DNA of 64,000 bases from Endothia cerciana (Eukaryota > Ascomycota > Sordariomycetes > Diaporthales > Cryphonectriaceae): positions 248,001 through 312,000 of the forward strand of contig JALRMH010000026.1 in the NCBI GenBank assembly GCA_026119935.1. Direction: 5' to 3'. The position numbers were made by a program, and so were the translations under genes. Positions 20,662-33,088 of this stretch are shown in pieces. Position 1 is the first letter of the stretch; every line of letters begins with the position of its first letter. The notes under the pieces are model-generated. The model worked only from the letters and a program-made list of their open reading frames with translations. It searched no databases and was not told the origin of the DNA.

Positions 20662-23427
20662 TGGGTGAGCTCGTCTCCAACAAGTTTCGAGCCGTGAACA
20701 CGGGAGGTTAAGCCCAGTCTACCATCTGTGGCTGCTCTTTGCTGGTTGGTTCTCGAGAAGGCGGAGTGGAAGAAGGGCACGCGTGTCTTTGACGAGCACG
20801 GAGCGATCACCGGTTTCTTTGGTTGTTGAGGGACAGGTACCTCCGTACTGGGGCCCGAGGACCCCGAGGGCAATTACACCATGTACGTCCGTACTATGTA
20901 CGTCCGTACTGTGTAGGCTGTTATCGATAGCCAGCCCTGGGGCCAAATCTGATCCACTGAATACCAGAATACTTGTCCGCAGGCGATTTCTGAGGGTAAA
21001 CGCGGTAGTACTCGTACCATAAAATTCATTCTACGTAGCGATAAAAAGTCGTCTTCCAGCCTTGTGTAAAGCTTCCCCCCCCCCCCCCCAAAAAAAACCC
21101 CCAAAAAACCACCAGCTTTAGAACCCAAGCTATGAAGATCAAAGCAAGGGCAGAGAGGTGGGGAGCCTCCACAGCGGTACCATAGTCCTATGGTAGCAGC
21201 TGGGATTCAGGGATCATACAGCACCTACTATGTACCTTACCTGTACCGCATCTTCAGGCTCCCATTGGGTCTTCTTGCTTGTGTTCTTGACAAGATCCAC
21301 AAGACAGCGAACTCGGCCTTCTCACCAACTCGACCGGGCCTCTCCTCGACTGACCGGTTGCTGTCTGCGGGTCTGTAATGTTTGCCTATGCAACGGCGCA
21401 CAAGGAAACGTGGACTACGGCACTAGTATTCGATGTCGACCGGAGGGCTCCTGAGCGTTCAAGCTGGTGGCTCGAAGCATAGGGGCTCGAGGCAAGGCTC
21501 GCAACCGCTCCACGGAACCTATACATAGGCTGATTGCAGAGAAGTATTCCCCCGGGACCATCTCTGCTCGAAAGCGTTGGATGATCGCACCTGGGCTGCG
21601 GACCACCTGTGCGTGCCAGCCTCGGCCAGCCAGTCCAGTCGACAGTGGATAGCCCATCTTCTTCTTCCGGGTCATCCGACTGCAGCTCACCGCAGAAAAG
21701 CCAGCCTCTGTCGCAGAAGTCGCTTAGCATGTTCGCGGATATACCATCCCGGCTGTCCCGCGGGCGTCGATAGCCTTCTCGCGGTGTGGTCTACCACATC
21801 AGCACCCAGGGCGGCCCATCCCCACCATACTCACCGTCTGACCATGAACCTGCGTCACACGATCGCCAACTGCTGTGTATTGGCCCACCCGTACCTGACG
21901 CTTACAGCACGCAAGTCGGTGAGGCTGTGGTCGGACCCAGCCTTATTGAAAGGCCCCTCGTGGTTGTGGAGTGCCGCGTGCAGCGGAGTGGACCCGCGGG
22001 CTTCTCGGACCAGCTGAGTTTCGGGTTGCAACATCACCATCCGGTCCATCAGCTATCGCTAGTACTCATGACCCTGTTACATAGTACCTGTCTGGCTGTC
22101 AGGTCGACGGAAACAGGGAGTGGCGCACGAGACCAAACCGTTCCAACGTGGACTGGCAGATTCCTGACCGATCGAAACTAGGAGTTCACCACCAGACTCG
22201 ATGGTTCGAAAGTTGGAAAACCCTCCTACTTCTGCAGCTGAACCCCTCGCTGGCTCGGAACTCCCTACCTCGGAAGGTTCTACAACATCCAGGGGGACCT
22301 CGACTCTGATATGCGGGTCCGTCTTCCAGGACCCTGCCTGCTCGCTGCCACGGACGGTCCGCTGGCCCTCTGACAAAACTTGGCAGGCTGCTGACAGGCT
22401 ACAGCCCTACCGTGCTGTGTGTTCGCAAGGGCAGCAACGGGCGGCTGCTTGGGTCAAGAGGCTCCGTCAGTCCGCAGAGACAATGCGACCAGCCGTTGGG
22501 CCAAGTTCCCATGCCAGCAGAGGCATTGGTACCACCGAAGCAAGAGGTCATCGAGGCGCGTGCGCAAAGGCATCCATTCTCTCTGTACGGAGTACCATGC
22601 ACCGGTCGATTCATTGGCGATGGCCTGGTCACGACAACCACACCTCTTATGCAAGATCCCTGTCCCCGCCTTTTCAGGAGCGGCCCACGGTGGCTTCTCG
22701 ATCGTCAAGGGTTCCTCAAGTATCGCCGGCTTCTTTCCCCGTCATCTCTAACAAGTGATGAAGAAGCAAGGCAGTCAAACTCCGTCTGAACAGAGGTTAT
22801 TCTCGCCAGGAAGGCTGCCATGCGCAGCTGGACGGGATGACAGCAGAAGAAACCTTTCTAATTTTTTACTTTGCGCCCGGAGGCGGGCCGCGATCGACCA
22901 GGTAAGCCAGCACATTGGTTAGGAGAAGACCTAAGTGTGACCTTGAAGGGGCTAGGGTCCGGCTGGCGGTCGGTGGTGTCTTAGCAGGCTCACCGCCCAT
23001 CTTGCTCAGAAGTTTCGGTCAACTCTCTACGCGGCCGGGGGCCAGCTTCGTTTTTCCTTTGTCAGTTCTTCTAGCCCGTTTGAAAATGTGCACTTGCTCA
23101 GAGCTCGGGCCGAGGAGGCACTCCCCTAGCGTTACGTAGCTGTTCCTTGCGCTTGACCTAGCGCTCCACGGCGTGAGGGCCCCTGTGCGCACTGGCGGTA
23201 GGTCCATGGTCTGATCCCATCCACGTCTGTTCTTTATGTAGGTACATTCGCCCGCGTTGTCAAAATCTTCACCTGCCCTCGCCCTTTTACCACTTCTGCT
23301 CCGTCTTGTACCTGGACTTGCCGTCCTCCTTGCCTCGGCCCTACCACACCTGCGTCGGACCACTAAGCCCAAGCCCCTGACCGCCCTGTGGGAGCTGCAG
23401 CCGGTCAGGCATGGTCCATCCTACATC
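20662..23427. other. 2.8 kb intergenic region
   Basis: Lies between the divergent RBR and F-box genes, so both promoters fall here. A C run followed by A/C runs occurs at about 21067-21112. Repeated GTACGTCCGTACT-like units lie at about 20883-20910. Several open stretches of 60-185 codons exist but lack recognisable domains or splice context, and I do not call them genes. Confidence 0.5.
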
Positions 23428-24756
23428 ATGGAGTCCCTTCCTGTAGAGCTGGTGCGGCTCGTGTATGAGTACTGCGATCCGGAAAGCATCAGGGCTCTGC
23501 GTCTTCAGTCTCGAATCTTTGGTGCCATCGGACTGGACTACCTAATCGGCGAGCATGTCAATGTTCTCGGCTGGAAGATCTCGAGACTGCATTCCATTTC
23601 GACACACGAGCAGCTCAAGAGCCGCATCTCGTCCGTCACGCTCAACTTCACCGAGGTCGACGAATACACGGCTAGGCATGCGTCTTTCTTCCATCACTAC
23701 CTCGAGGAGCCCGAGGAGCGGAACGACCGGCTTGCCCACTCCTGGGCACAGTATTACGAGGCCGACAAGCGTCGCAAGGCGTCGCCCACGTTCGACAGCC
23801 GGCCAGACTTGGTGTTGGAAGCATTCAGGAATCTTCCAAACTTCACAGACCTCGAGGTCACCTTCACAAAATGTCCCTTCCATGTCGATGTGCTAGAGCA
23901 GGTGTTCAAGGGCTTGCCAAGCTGCAGAAAGATGGATCGGGAACAAGCGGCCAAGAATCTGGCCCTCATCGCCTCCGCGCTGAAGGAGACAGACTTGTCC
24001 TCGCTCACGATTGACCGATTCCCTCTCGAGATATTGAGGCTGCCGGATGAGAGACGGCGCTGGTTCGATTGCGTCTCGACGTCCTTCTCGCGACTATCGA
24101 CCCTCAACCTCACCATTGACCCGTCCGCGCTGAAGCTGCCGGCCCAGCGGTTCAAGGCCATCAAGGGCCTGGGCAGCATCCTCCGCTGTGCCACCAACGT
24201 CACCCACCTCAGCTTGGCATTCCACACCTACGGCATGCCCAAGCATAAGTTTATCATCTGGTTCGACACGCTGCTGGAGGGCTTCACCTTCGAGAAGCTC
24301 AGCGACCTGAAGCTGGAGGGCATCTCGTGCGACGAAGAGGACCTGCGGGACTTCCTCCTCCGCCATGCATCGACACTCGAACGGCTCCGACTCGGCGGGC
24401 GGGGACTAGCCAAGGCCTTCGAGGGCGGGCTGGGAGGCATCCACCTGTGCCGGGGTACATTCAGGGGTCTCTTCGCCTCGCTGCGGAACAGGCTGCCCAA
24501 GCTGGAGCGCGCCCACCTCGAGGGCGACTTCGAGTGCGTGGGCGTCGAGAGGTCGTCGAACGAGGCGTACAGCTTCCACGGGGTCACGGACGACAACTGG
24601 GAGAACATGGAGGACGAATGGCGGATGCGCCGTGCCATGGCATCGTCGGGCACGACGACACGGGACTGTCTGGACTTCGAGCGGTATCTTCTCCAGGGAG
24701 GAAAATACCCGGGGTCGGCTTCGGGTTCGCCCGCTGTTGTTGCGCCGGCGCAGTGA
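23428..24756 (+). CDS. F-box protein
   Basis: Single exon, 442 aa from the Met at 23428; the frame is open upstream to 23257 but that extension has no conserved look, and MESLPVELV is the usual opening of a fungal F-box. Residues 1-45 form the F-box (MESLPVELVRLVYEYCDPES, then IRALRLQSRIFGAIG), which should bind Skp1 in an SCF ligase. The rest contains leucine-rich spaced segments (LSSLTIDRFPLEIL, LSTLNLTIDPSALKL, LSDLKLEGISCDEEDL, LERLRLGGRGL) that read like irregular LRRs, the likely substrate-binding part. The tail (YLLQGGKYPGSASGSP) is low complexity. Cullin-1, the expected scaffold partner, is encoded at 54920-57413. Confidence 0.87.
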   Translation: MESLPVELVRLVYEYCDPESIRALRLQSRIFGAIGLDYLIGEHVNVLGWKISRLHSISTHEQLKSRISSVTLNFTEVDEYTARHASFFHHYLEEPEERNDRLAHSWAQYYEADKRRKASPTFDSRPDLVLEAFRNLPNFTDLEVTFTKCPFHVDVLEQVFKGLPSCRKMDREQAAKNLALIASALKETDLSSLTIDRFPLEILRLPDERRRWFDCVSTSFSRLSTLNLTIDPSALKLPAQRFKAIKGLGSILRCATNVTHLSLAFHTYGMPKHKFIIWFDTLLEGFTFEKLSDLKLEGISCDEEDLRDFLLRHASTLERLRLGGRGLAKAFEGGLGGIHLCRGTFRGLFASLRNRLPKLERAHLEGDFECVGVERSSNEAYSFHGVTDDNWENMEDEWRMRRAMASSGTTTRDCLDFERYLLQGGKYPGSASGSPAVVAPAQ

Positions 24757-25616
24757 TCAATGTTTGAACGACACAGTGCTAAAAGTACCACCACTCTGTT
24801 TCATAGACTTCCTTTACTAGACCTCAGCTCGGGCTACCTTACGACTCAACATCCTTTGGTGTACTGGAGTATGCTTACGGGGGTCATCGTCGGAGTTTTT
24901 CCTGCTCTCAAATATATATATATATAGAGATACATGCCATCATGGCGCCACACCAAGTATGTACTTTGAATGAATGATGATAAATAAAACGATTTGTTTC
25001 TGTGCAGCTGCCTCGATCCTGACATCTCGCCAACACCATCTCTCGTTTTTGACCATCGTCTCTGGGGATCTATTTCGACCCCTGCGCATATCTGTTCTCG
25101 CGAGGAAGATACCCAAATCAGCCACGCACGTGGTTATCTCGAACCAGCGACTTCCAGTAGGAATCTGTGGCGATCAGTCCATAAATAACAGGAGTCTGTC
25201 CTCGGATCCCATCATTGCAGTCTGCCGCACTGAGGGGCATGCCATGGAAAGGCTGCATTGGATATCCTTGCACTGCCAAACAGAGCCCATGCCGACACTA
25301 CCAAATGTGCGTGGGATGATGAGCCGGGTTTGAAAATGGACCTGTTCTCCTCGTCATTGTGCATAGTAAGAGCACTGATATGATAAGTGGCAGACTTGTA
25401 CGAGTTGCTGTGTTTGCCACAAGCAAGCCAGTGCACGACCCAAACCTGCTTTGGGCCTCCCGCGAACTAGGAATAGTGACGAGGATGACACTAAAACGGA
25501 GACGTCATCGCAGATCCCCTACGAGGAGTCGATAACCCGTTAAGTAACACTCGATCATTTATAGAGAGGTGAGACGACAGTCAATACTCGAGTGAGTTTG
25601 ATTTCTTCTTCTTCTT

Positions 25617-25647
<31 letters not shown>

Positions 25648-25737
25648 GGTAGTTCGAAAACTGCACAAACACTGTGTCGCCCGCGAGCAACAACGAACCC
25701 CCTTACGGCTTCAGAACTCAGCATCTTCAACACCAAG
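24757..25737. other. Intergenic region with TTC tract before the next gene
   Basis: 981 nt. Holds the F-box gene 3' end, a short TA run at about 24915-24927, and a 44-nt TTC tract close to the next start codon. No coding sequence recognised. Confidence 0.55.
25603..25646 (+). repeat. (TTC)n microsatellite
   Basis: About 14 uninterrupted TTC units, ending 91 bp before the start codon of the 92-aa membrane protein gene. A pyrimidine tract at this place is common around fungal transcription starts, so it may lie in the core promoter or leader. Confidence 0.95.
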
Positions 25738-26452
25738 ATGGAAACCACCTACCAGCTCCTCGTCGCTTTCCTCACCGTCGCTGTCCTCATGGCCGCGTCC
25801 GTGTATGCCTACAACGAGGGCTACATGGACCCCCTGATCGAGAAATTTGGGTACGTTGATCCCGGACCCGCCGAGACGCGGCACGCACACCGGCCGGAGT
25901 GGACGGTCTGGCTCGCCGGCGGAGTGACCTGGACGATAGGACACCCAGCTGATCATGGTAATCTCAACAGGGTCTACTTTATGAAGGCCGAGGCCGAGGC
26001 CGAGGCGAAGAAGATGGAAGCCCAGGGCCTAAAGAGGGGAGAGGACTTTGTTGACTGTAAGCAATGCCCGGCACCTTTCCTGATCCTGAAAGACCCGTCA
26101 ACCACCGGGGCATTATGGTCCTCTACTATTCCTGGACGGCTGTCAGAAAGCTCGTCATATGTTGTTACTGGACCTTGTTTCTGCGCCGGACTCAACATAA
26201 GCCCCCAACCTCAACCACTATCTCACGGGGCCAAGGAGGAAAGGAAAAAAGAAAGACGAGTTTCAAGCTCAGGCTCACCTGAATGGGAAGGGGGGGGGGG
26301 GTGTTTGAAAATCTCTTCCTAGCCGCACCTCGAAGTACATTCTTGGCTCTTTGACACTGACACGGTTAACAGCTGAGCTGAAGGGCAACAAGCAAGCCGA
26401 GGAGATGGCGGCCGGCGTTGGCTCGTTCGGCAAGCTGAAGAAGAACCTGTAG
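25738..26452 (+). CDS. Small single-span membrane protein, function unknown
   Basis: Three exons: 25738-25850, 25971-26056, 26373-26452; 279 nt, 92 aa. Residues about 6-25 are hydrophobic (LLVAFLTVAVLMAASVYAY) and form one N-terminal membrane helix or signal anchor. This is followed by NEGYMDPLIEKFG and a charged Ala/Glu/Lys helix (VYFMKAEAEAEAKKME). The tail ELKGNKQAEEMAAGVGSFG and a basic end (KLKKNL) follow. I have an impression of similar short proteins in other filamentous ascomycetes but cannot name a function. Intron 2 is long (316 nt) and contains a 12-base G run at 26290-26301. Confidence 0.75.
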
Positions 26453-27716
26453 ACGACCACCCCGCATTGCTCGAGCGTTCGCACACGGCGGGGGCCGCGC
26501 GTAGGGCCAAGCGGGAAGCCGTCCCAAATTATCCGGCAGGACGGTAATGTGCCGCGTTGGGAAGTGTGAGGGAGGTGGAGGGGGCGAAGGTGCCGAGCGA
26601 ATCGCTTCAGCGAACCGGTCTCTCTAGATTTCAGGGGCCGTTGGAGGCTGAAACATACAGTAGTGGTCTTTGCAGGTGCGAGCAGGTACCATAGTACGTT
26701 TATCCTCGTACCGTGGCCGCCGGTGAGTTCCGGCCTGCACGTACGGGATATGCCCCGGGGACCCGGGAATGCTGCAGCGTGTCGTCCCAACTACCTTGTA
26801 GCGTGCAGCTGATAATTTGAGCATGAGATGAAAGTTGACGGGTACCGACCGGAAAGGCCCAGTCCCGCCGCCGTCTGCTGCTGCTGCTGTGACATGTGGG
26901 TGACACTGGAAGGGCCCAGACCAGACGGCTGCTGTCTACTGCCAGACCGTACACTTGCGCACGCAGCCCCTTCCCTCGCCCCCTGCAGCCGGTCTATTCT
27001 TGGTCTTGTCCATGCCGTGCCTGTGTGCAGGACGGTGCGCGAACCGATGAGATTCAGAACGAGATTTGTGGCCCTGCCCGCTGCATGTGCACATCTGGGA
27101 ACCGTTCTCGCGTCCGTAACCCCGTCCGGGAAATTTCAACATTCGTGAACGGCCACACTCCCCCCGCCCCTCTTCCTTTCAATCTATTGCTGTCTTGGGG
27201 GGTCGGGTCGCGCCAGCGTGAACGTTATGGAACCACAGGAGGGCCCGAGTTAATTAAGCCCCCGTGGCGGTGTCAGAAATGTCCGAGAGTCATGCGGCCG
27301 TCCGCACGTCGTGGCATCCGCATTGAGAGGAACACAGAGTGAGGGGAAGTTTGTATTGTTTTCAGGACGGGCTTGAAACTGGAAACGGGCTGTTTTGTCG
27401 AGATACCCCCCCAGCCCGGGCGATAATTCCCCGTCCTGGTCGGCATGGGATGGGGGCAGTACGTTCGACGCCGGCTCACGAGGGGTGCAGCGTACCTGTC
27501 CGTCTGGGGATTTACCCAGGCCATGGATACGTCCAGTTGCATACTGTGGTAAGTACTATGCGGTCTTTCAGAAGCTGGAACGGACCCCACGAGAGCCTGA
27601 CCATAAGCAGACCTAGGCTATCTTAAACACTATCTGTCTCTTCCACCGTGATCCCACCCCCAGCCACTGCATCTACCACAGCAGGTGTCACCGGTGCGAC
27701 CCTCTGGCCGGCCTGG

Positions 27717-27718
<2 letters not shown>

Positions 27719-27755
<37 letters not shown>
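27719..27755 (+). repeat. (TC)n microsatellite
   Basis: Uninterrupted TC dinucleotides, about 18 units. Confidence 0.95.
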
Positions 27756-27759
<4 letters not shown>

Positions 27760-28235
27760 GGGGCCGCCCTGCCTACCATACCTGGGAAGTACTGCCGTGT
27801 ATGTTTGTGCGCGGGATCGAGCCGGGGGCGGAGGTGTTCGTCGGGAGTCGACGCCGCAGAGGGCGGCGGGACCCGAGATTGGTACAACATGTGCAGGGCC
27901 CCGCACGGTCCCTGTAATGTACCCGAGTACATTCGTGTTCCTGAAGCGTGCCGTATGGTATGCGTGTGGGTGTGTCAGCCCTGGATGTGACCCCCGCAGG
28001 AGTGCACGTCTGGGCCCGACAGCGGTGGCACCTGTTGCTGGAGGGCGTACTAGTATAGTGTGCATGTAGGTTGGGGGGAAAAAAAATAGGTCCTTGGCCC
28101 CCGGCAGCTAACGCCAGGCCCAGCATGGGGCTGAAAGTGGGAGAGATCGCCGTGGCGGACGGGACCGTCGGAGATCGTGAGGTACGGTAATGGAGAGTGG
28201 CAGGCATGTCCAGGGTAGTACTGTATGGCAGGGCA

Positions 28236-28288
28236 TCACACACACACACACACACAGAGAGAGAGAGGGAGAGAGGGAGAGAGGGAGA

Positions 28289-28326
<38 letters not shown>
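28236..28326 (+). repeat. Compound (CA)n(GA)n microsatellite
   Basis: A CA run (about 28236-28256) passes directly into GA repeats interrupted by GGGA units and then a pure GA run to about 28324. Confidence 0.95.
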
Positions 28327-28327
<1 letters not shown>

Positions 28328-28833
28328 AACGGGGCGCGTGCAAGGACGGGCGGGTGACGTGCATGCAGGCATGAAGGGAGACCCACCCTCATGAGATGAT
28401 GGGGCCTCTCGGTTGGCGAGGAAGAGAGAGGCTGAGCGCGGCCAGAGTCTCTCGACAAGATTGCAGCTGTAATTACGGGTGGGAGGGGAGGGGGGTCGGC
28501 TGAGGAATGCAGACGCGAGAGTCTACATAGCAACAAGCCTCGAGGTGTCGACCCCGTGTCTGGGAGGATGAGCCTGCTCTCTCCGTCCCCCACGGTGTGA
28601 TTCCCTCTTCTTCCCTTGACGACAACTCCTCAGAGGCCCGGGGTTTTCCTTGGCCCTTCCAAAGTTTTCTCCCTTCTCTCTTGTCTAGTTGGACTCTTTG
28701 CACACACAGGTCATTCATTACTATTCCCTGCATCGCCCGCCTCGTCATATCCGGGTCGGGTCCCGCCTTGTCCACTCGTCCTCGTCCTCGTCCTCATCCT
28801 CAGCCTCTCCATCTCCTCAACTGCCCTCACTCA

Positions 28834-28875
28834 CCCACTGCCCACTGCCCACTGCCCACTGCCCACTGCCCACTG
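28834..28875 (+). repeat. 7-bp tandem repeat (CCCACTG)x6
   Basis: Six perfect copies of CCCACTG in a pyrimidine-rich region about 1.3 kb before the Ysc84-like gene. Confidence 0.95.
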
Positions 28876-30132
28876 CCTCTCCCTCCTCCTGTCTATTTAG
28901 CCCGTCCAGACAGCCCGACCAGACCTGCACTGCGGGCACACACAGCCTCGGGCAGAGCTGAGCAGCCGATACGAAGCCAGGGCAGGCAGGCGACGACACC
29001 ACCTTGCCCCGGGTACCTGATGCATCCTGCGCGTCGCCACCTTGTCAGGCACGCCCACCAATCCTCCTAATACCGGCGGCGGGTCTGATTAGCTAGCGCC
29101 AACCAGACCAACGTCCGTCCTGCTGCCAACCACTACGCCAGGGGGGACTCCTCCTCACACGACGTGATCGACGTCAGCCGACAGGTACACCTGGGCTGTC
29201 CGGCTGCCAGAGCTCGTCGGCCTCGTGTACCATCATGAAGATCATGCCCACAGCCTGATGCTTGACAGAACCTCCCGGCTCCCGACACCACCGCAGCTCC
29301 GGGCGACCCGGCAACCACCCACAGTCATTTAGTAATTCTTAAAAAACTTTGACCTGCGCTTCTCACCCCCGATTCCCTCTGGACCACTACAACCTCACCG
29401 GTACCTGTTCCCGACTGGCTAGTCATCATCTAGACCCAGCCCAGCCCAACCGAACCGCTCCCGACGACGAGAGCTTTTTTCCTACGCCAAAAGATTTTCA
29501 CGCCCGTGTCAATCAATCTCTCTCTCTCTCTCGCCCCCCTCACACAGTCACCCCACCTCGGCATCCTGTCCTTCAGCCTTAGCGTTCCTACGACCTGGCT
29601 CTTGACGATTCATCCTTATCCTTACCCCCTCCCTCAGGCGGCTGCGGGCGTCGACCTGCAGCTATACAAAACACGGCCTCCGCCCCTGGTCTAATTTCCG
29701 TACCGACGCAACGCTCTGTGCGCCTTGGGCCTGTCGCCGCGCGCTTGGCCTCACCCGGACTGGGCCAGACGACACTAAGATAAACGCACAGTTCCCCAGC
29801 CAGAGAACAGACCGTCCACACAGCCCCAGTGGCGTTGCGGGGGCAGCCGTTGTGCTCTCCTATCCTCGGCGACCCGGGAGCCCCTCAAAGCTGTGCGACC
29901 TGCAGCTGCGAGCGTGCAACTCCTTCCTGTGCAACCGACATTGCTCCTGCGCCGCACCGCACCGGCGCTGCACTGCTTTACGACTTGGGGTCCCAAACAG
30001 GACAGGAGCGAGAGGGAGACCAGGAGGACCCATACGCTGCAGTTCTCCTCCGCCTTCTTATGTTGCCCATCTCCTTGACCACCCTCTTCATGGGCCTGAG
30101 CAGCCTACTCTGCACGGACACGCTCCGCAACC

Positions 30133-32456
30133 ATGCAGCGCATTTCTGCCTTCTGGACATCGCGGGACAAGCCACCAAAGGGCTCAGGACCCGCCATCTC
30201 CGCCAAGGGCCCCGACCCCGTCGCCCGTCAACATGTTCGAGAGGACTACTGGCCGACCACCTTGGACCGGGAGACTGAAAAGGCCGCCCGCATCCTACAC
30301 TCATTTTGCAGTATGTACATCTCCTCCTTCCGGGACCCTTCTTCGTCAATGGCTTTGCAGCCCTGGGGGGGGGGGGGGCAACGAGGGCGGGGCGTCAGCT
30401 AACATCCCGAACAGCCGAAGGTTACATAGCCCACCATGACGAATCCCCTGGCTCGCCCCGGTCTTCCATCTCGTCAGCACAGACCAAGAAGAAGATTCCG
30501 CCGAGGATAGTCCAGAACGCTGTCGGTCTTGCGATCTTCTCTTGTATGAGGTCTGGGCTGTGGAAGAGCGGAAGTGGCGGCAGCGGGATCCTCATCGCCA
30601 GGAAGTCGGATGGGAGGTGGAGCCCTCCCTCGGGGCTGCTTCTCCACACGGCCGCGCTCGGCTTCGTCATCGGCGTCGACGTCTATGACTGCGTCCTGGT
30701 CATCAATACGATGTCGGACCTGGAAACCTTCACCCGGTCGAGTACCACTCTCGGGGCCGATGTCGAATTGGCCGTCGGGCCGGTCATGGCGGCTGGCCAC
30801 CTGGAGAGTGAGGTTCAGGGTCGGGACCTGGGGCGCACGGTCTTGACATACGTCAAGGCCAAGGGCGAACACCGGGCCGTTAACATCGACGGGTCGCTGG
30901 TCACGGAACGCGTCTCTGAAAACCACACGTTCTACGGCCGGGCAGCCTCCGTCCTCGATATTCTTGCCGGACAGGTCCCGCACAATGACTCTGCGGAGTT
31001 GAAGACACTATACGAAGTGATCAAGTCGGCGGAAGGAAGGGTAGATTTCGACGCCCCGGTGCTCGAGAAGCTCGCGTTGCAACCCGCTCCAGGCGATGCT
31101 CTGATAGAAAACCCGACGGCAGTCTTATTACCACCCCTGTCGCCAGGACCGCCCTCGTTTGGCGTGCCGGATGCCGAGGACCCGGATCCGTTTGGTGTGA
31201 AGGCACTCGAGATGGCGGGGCTTGAGATTAGGGAGGCCGGGTCCAGACTACGGCCTTCGAGCAGCCACTTCGAGTACAACCCGAGCCCGACGAGCCCCCT
31301 GTTTGGCCAGTTCAACCACCGGCAGAGCTCCGATACCTTTGTCACACAGAGCAACAGCAACAGAGCTAGTTACATGTCCAACAGGTCGAACAAGACGAAC
31401 CTGAGCCGTATGACGGATGCCTTCACCCAGACAACGGTCGACACCCGCGGGACAACGCCGACTTCTGACGACGGCCACGACCGGGCCTCCGTCGAAAAGC
31501 TGCCGGTAGTGTTCGAGCCTGAGGAGGTCGATTATACCCAGGTAGACGATAGCGCCATCAAGCGCTGGAGCCAGGAAGAGCACTCAAATGCCGCGTCCAA
31601 CAGCGTTGACCAAGGAGCACAATCTGTCCCGATGGAGGAAGTCGAGACCGTCGAGAAGATTCCGGAGACAACCAAGGGTGTTGCCACCGCGGCCGCGAAT
31701 AAGGACCCGGCTGGCAGCTTCGTTGATGAGCGAGATGAGGATGCGGACGACGAGGACGACGATTCTGAAGGCGAGATCGGCCTCGATACAATGGATGAGG
31801 ACGAGGATCGGGACGACGGGGACGACGACGACGACGACGACGACGACGAAGAGGAGCCGATTGTTTATGAGGTCTACGAGGCCAAAGCGATTCAGCCAGC
31901 TCGTACCGCCGTAATGCCGTCCCAAGTTACACACGCTAAGGGAGCGCTTGTGAACATCCCAAAGCGCGTTGCGCCGCCAGTACCCCTGAGGAGCCCGGCC
32001 CGATCCAGCAGGAGTGAGTTCGGCGACATCCCGGCCAAAAGTCCTCTCAGAGACTCTTTCCAGTCGGTCCAGTCAACGCGGCCAGGCTCGGGTGCCGAAA
32101 TAATGAGCATGGACGGAGTCGTAAACTCCGCCAAGACAGAGATCGCAGCCCACATAACACCGGCAAGCCCGGTGGACCACGAGGCCGAGACACCAGGATC
32201 AGAAAGGCGTCTCTCCGAAGACGGTCAGCGAGATGCCTCCATCCTTGACAGGGACATCGATAATCGCATGAGCATGGAAGACATCCCGAAAACGCCGTCT
32301 ACGTTGCAGACCTCGGGGCATACGTCCTCGGGGGATGAGCGGGAGCCTCATACACCAAAGCCCGAGGACGAACTTGTTGCAGCCGAGGAAGACACGATCT
32401 CTGAGAAGCTCTCTCACGAACAGGCGAGGCGAAGTCTGATCGTGGAATCGAGCTGA
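30133..32456 (+). CDS. Ysc84/SYLF-domain protein (actin and membrane regulator)
   Basis: The SYLF (Ysc84, DUF500) domain binds phosphoinositides and actin; yeast Ysc84/Lsb3 act with Las17 at endocytic sites. Exons are 30133-30310 and 30415-32456; 2220 nt, 739 aa. The protein starts MQRISAFWTSRDKPPKGSG; the domain covers about residues 40-285: TLDRETEKAARILHSFC, PRIVQNAVGLAIFSCMRSGL, GSGGSGILIARKSDGRWSPP, TAALGFVIGVDVYDCVLVIN, FYGRAASVLDILAGQV. The C-terminal 450 residues are low-complexity with an acidic block near 31730-31855 (Asp/Glu runs) and no SH3 domain, unlike yeast Ysc84. The intron carries a 13-14 base G run. The start is fixed by the MQRIS opening typical of this family in fungi. 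Confidence 0.92.
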
Positions 32457-33088
32457 TCAAAAGCGACTGTTTATATGAAATGAACTCGGCGCCGGATTTG
32501 GTTGAAGGGAATTTTTGGGATGGCTGCAATGGTGGGCACGGGTTCTAATGCGGGCGTTGGCGTTCATGTGACGGTGCGGCGCCTGCCACAAGGTCAAAAA
32601 TCATTGTCATGGGGCTTCTCGACGATGGAGCAGATGAGATGGGTATGGGCAGTGGTTATGTGTAATGTCTTATGTCTTTGCATCGCTACAGGGCATCGCT
32701 CCCTCTTTTGGTAGCCGGCTATTATACCCAAGACTTTTTACCACCTTCAAACACCGCAGACCGAGCGCACCGTGACTGGACTTAGCCTATCCGCCTGTCA
32801 GGGCCACGGGCTAGTACATAGTGATATGATGAAGACTCTACACTTCTCCTCAGGCGGCTTTGGATGGGGATACAGAGAGCAGCAGGCAGGACCCGCCGGG
32901 GGGGGGGGGGCGGCGCTGTCGAGATGCCCAAAGCCCCGGGCCAAGGGTTAGGGTTCTGCGAGCTCAGCCCGAAGCTCCCATCCCGCCTCCAAAATTCCCC
33001 AGCCAGATCGCGACGCGGTACCCGACAAGAAGCAGCTCGAGCCCCAATCCCGACGATACCACGCTTCCCCCCGCAGGCCACAGCCACG
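32457..33088. promoter_or_regulatory. Intergenic region and ARP9 promoter
   Basis: 632 nt. It contains a 12-base G run at about 32899-32910 and GGGTTAGGGTT at 32945-32955, i.e. nearly two TTAGGG units, 144 bp before the ARP9 start. In fungi Tbf1/Teb1-type proteins can bind such boxes in promoters; function here is only a possibility. Confidence 0.4.

Larger units (their letters stand above)
26453..30132. other. 3.7 kb intergenic region rich in simple repeats
   Basis: No gene recognised. It contains a CT tract (27719-27755), a compound CA/GA tract (28236-28326), a 7-bp tandem repeat (28834-28875) and a short TC tract (about 29515-29530). The last 1.5 kb is strongly pyrimidine-rich with many short CT and CCT runs and probably includes the promoter and a long leader of the Ysc84-like gene. 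Confidence 0.55.

Noticed and set aside
22201..22758. 185-codon open frame on the + strand
   Set aside because: No start context, domain or plausible composition; overlapping frames on both strands are of similar length, as expected in GC-rich non-coding DNA.
28236..28326. Possible CRISPR-like or satellite array
   Set aside because: It is a simple dinucleotide tract without spacers, in a eukaryotic genome.
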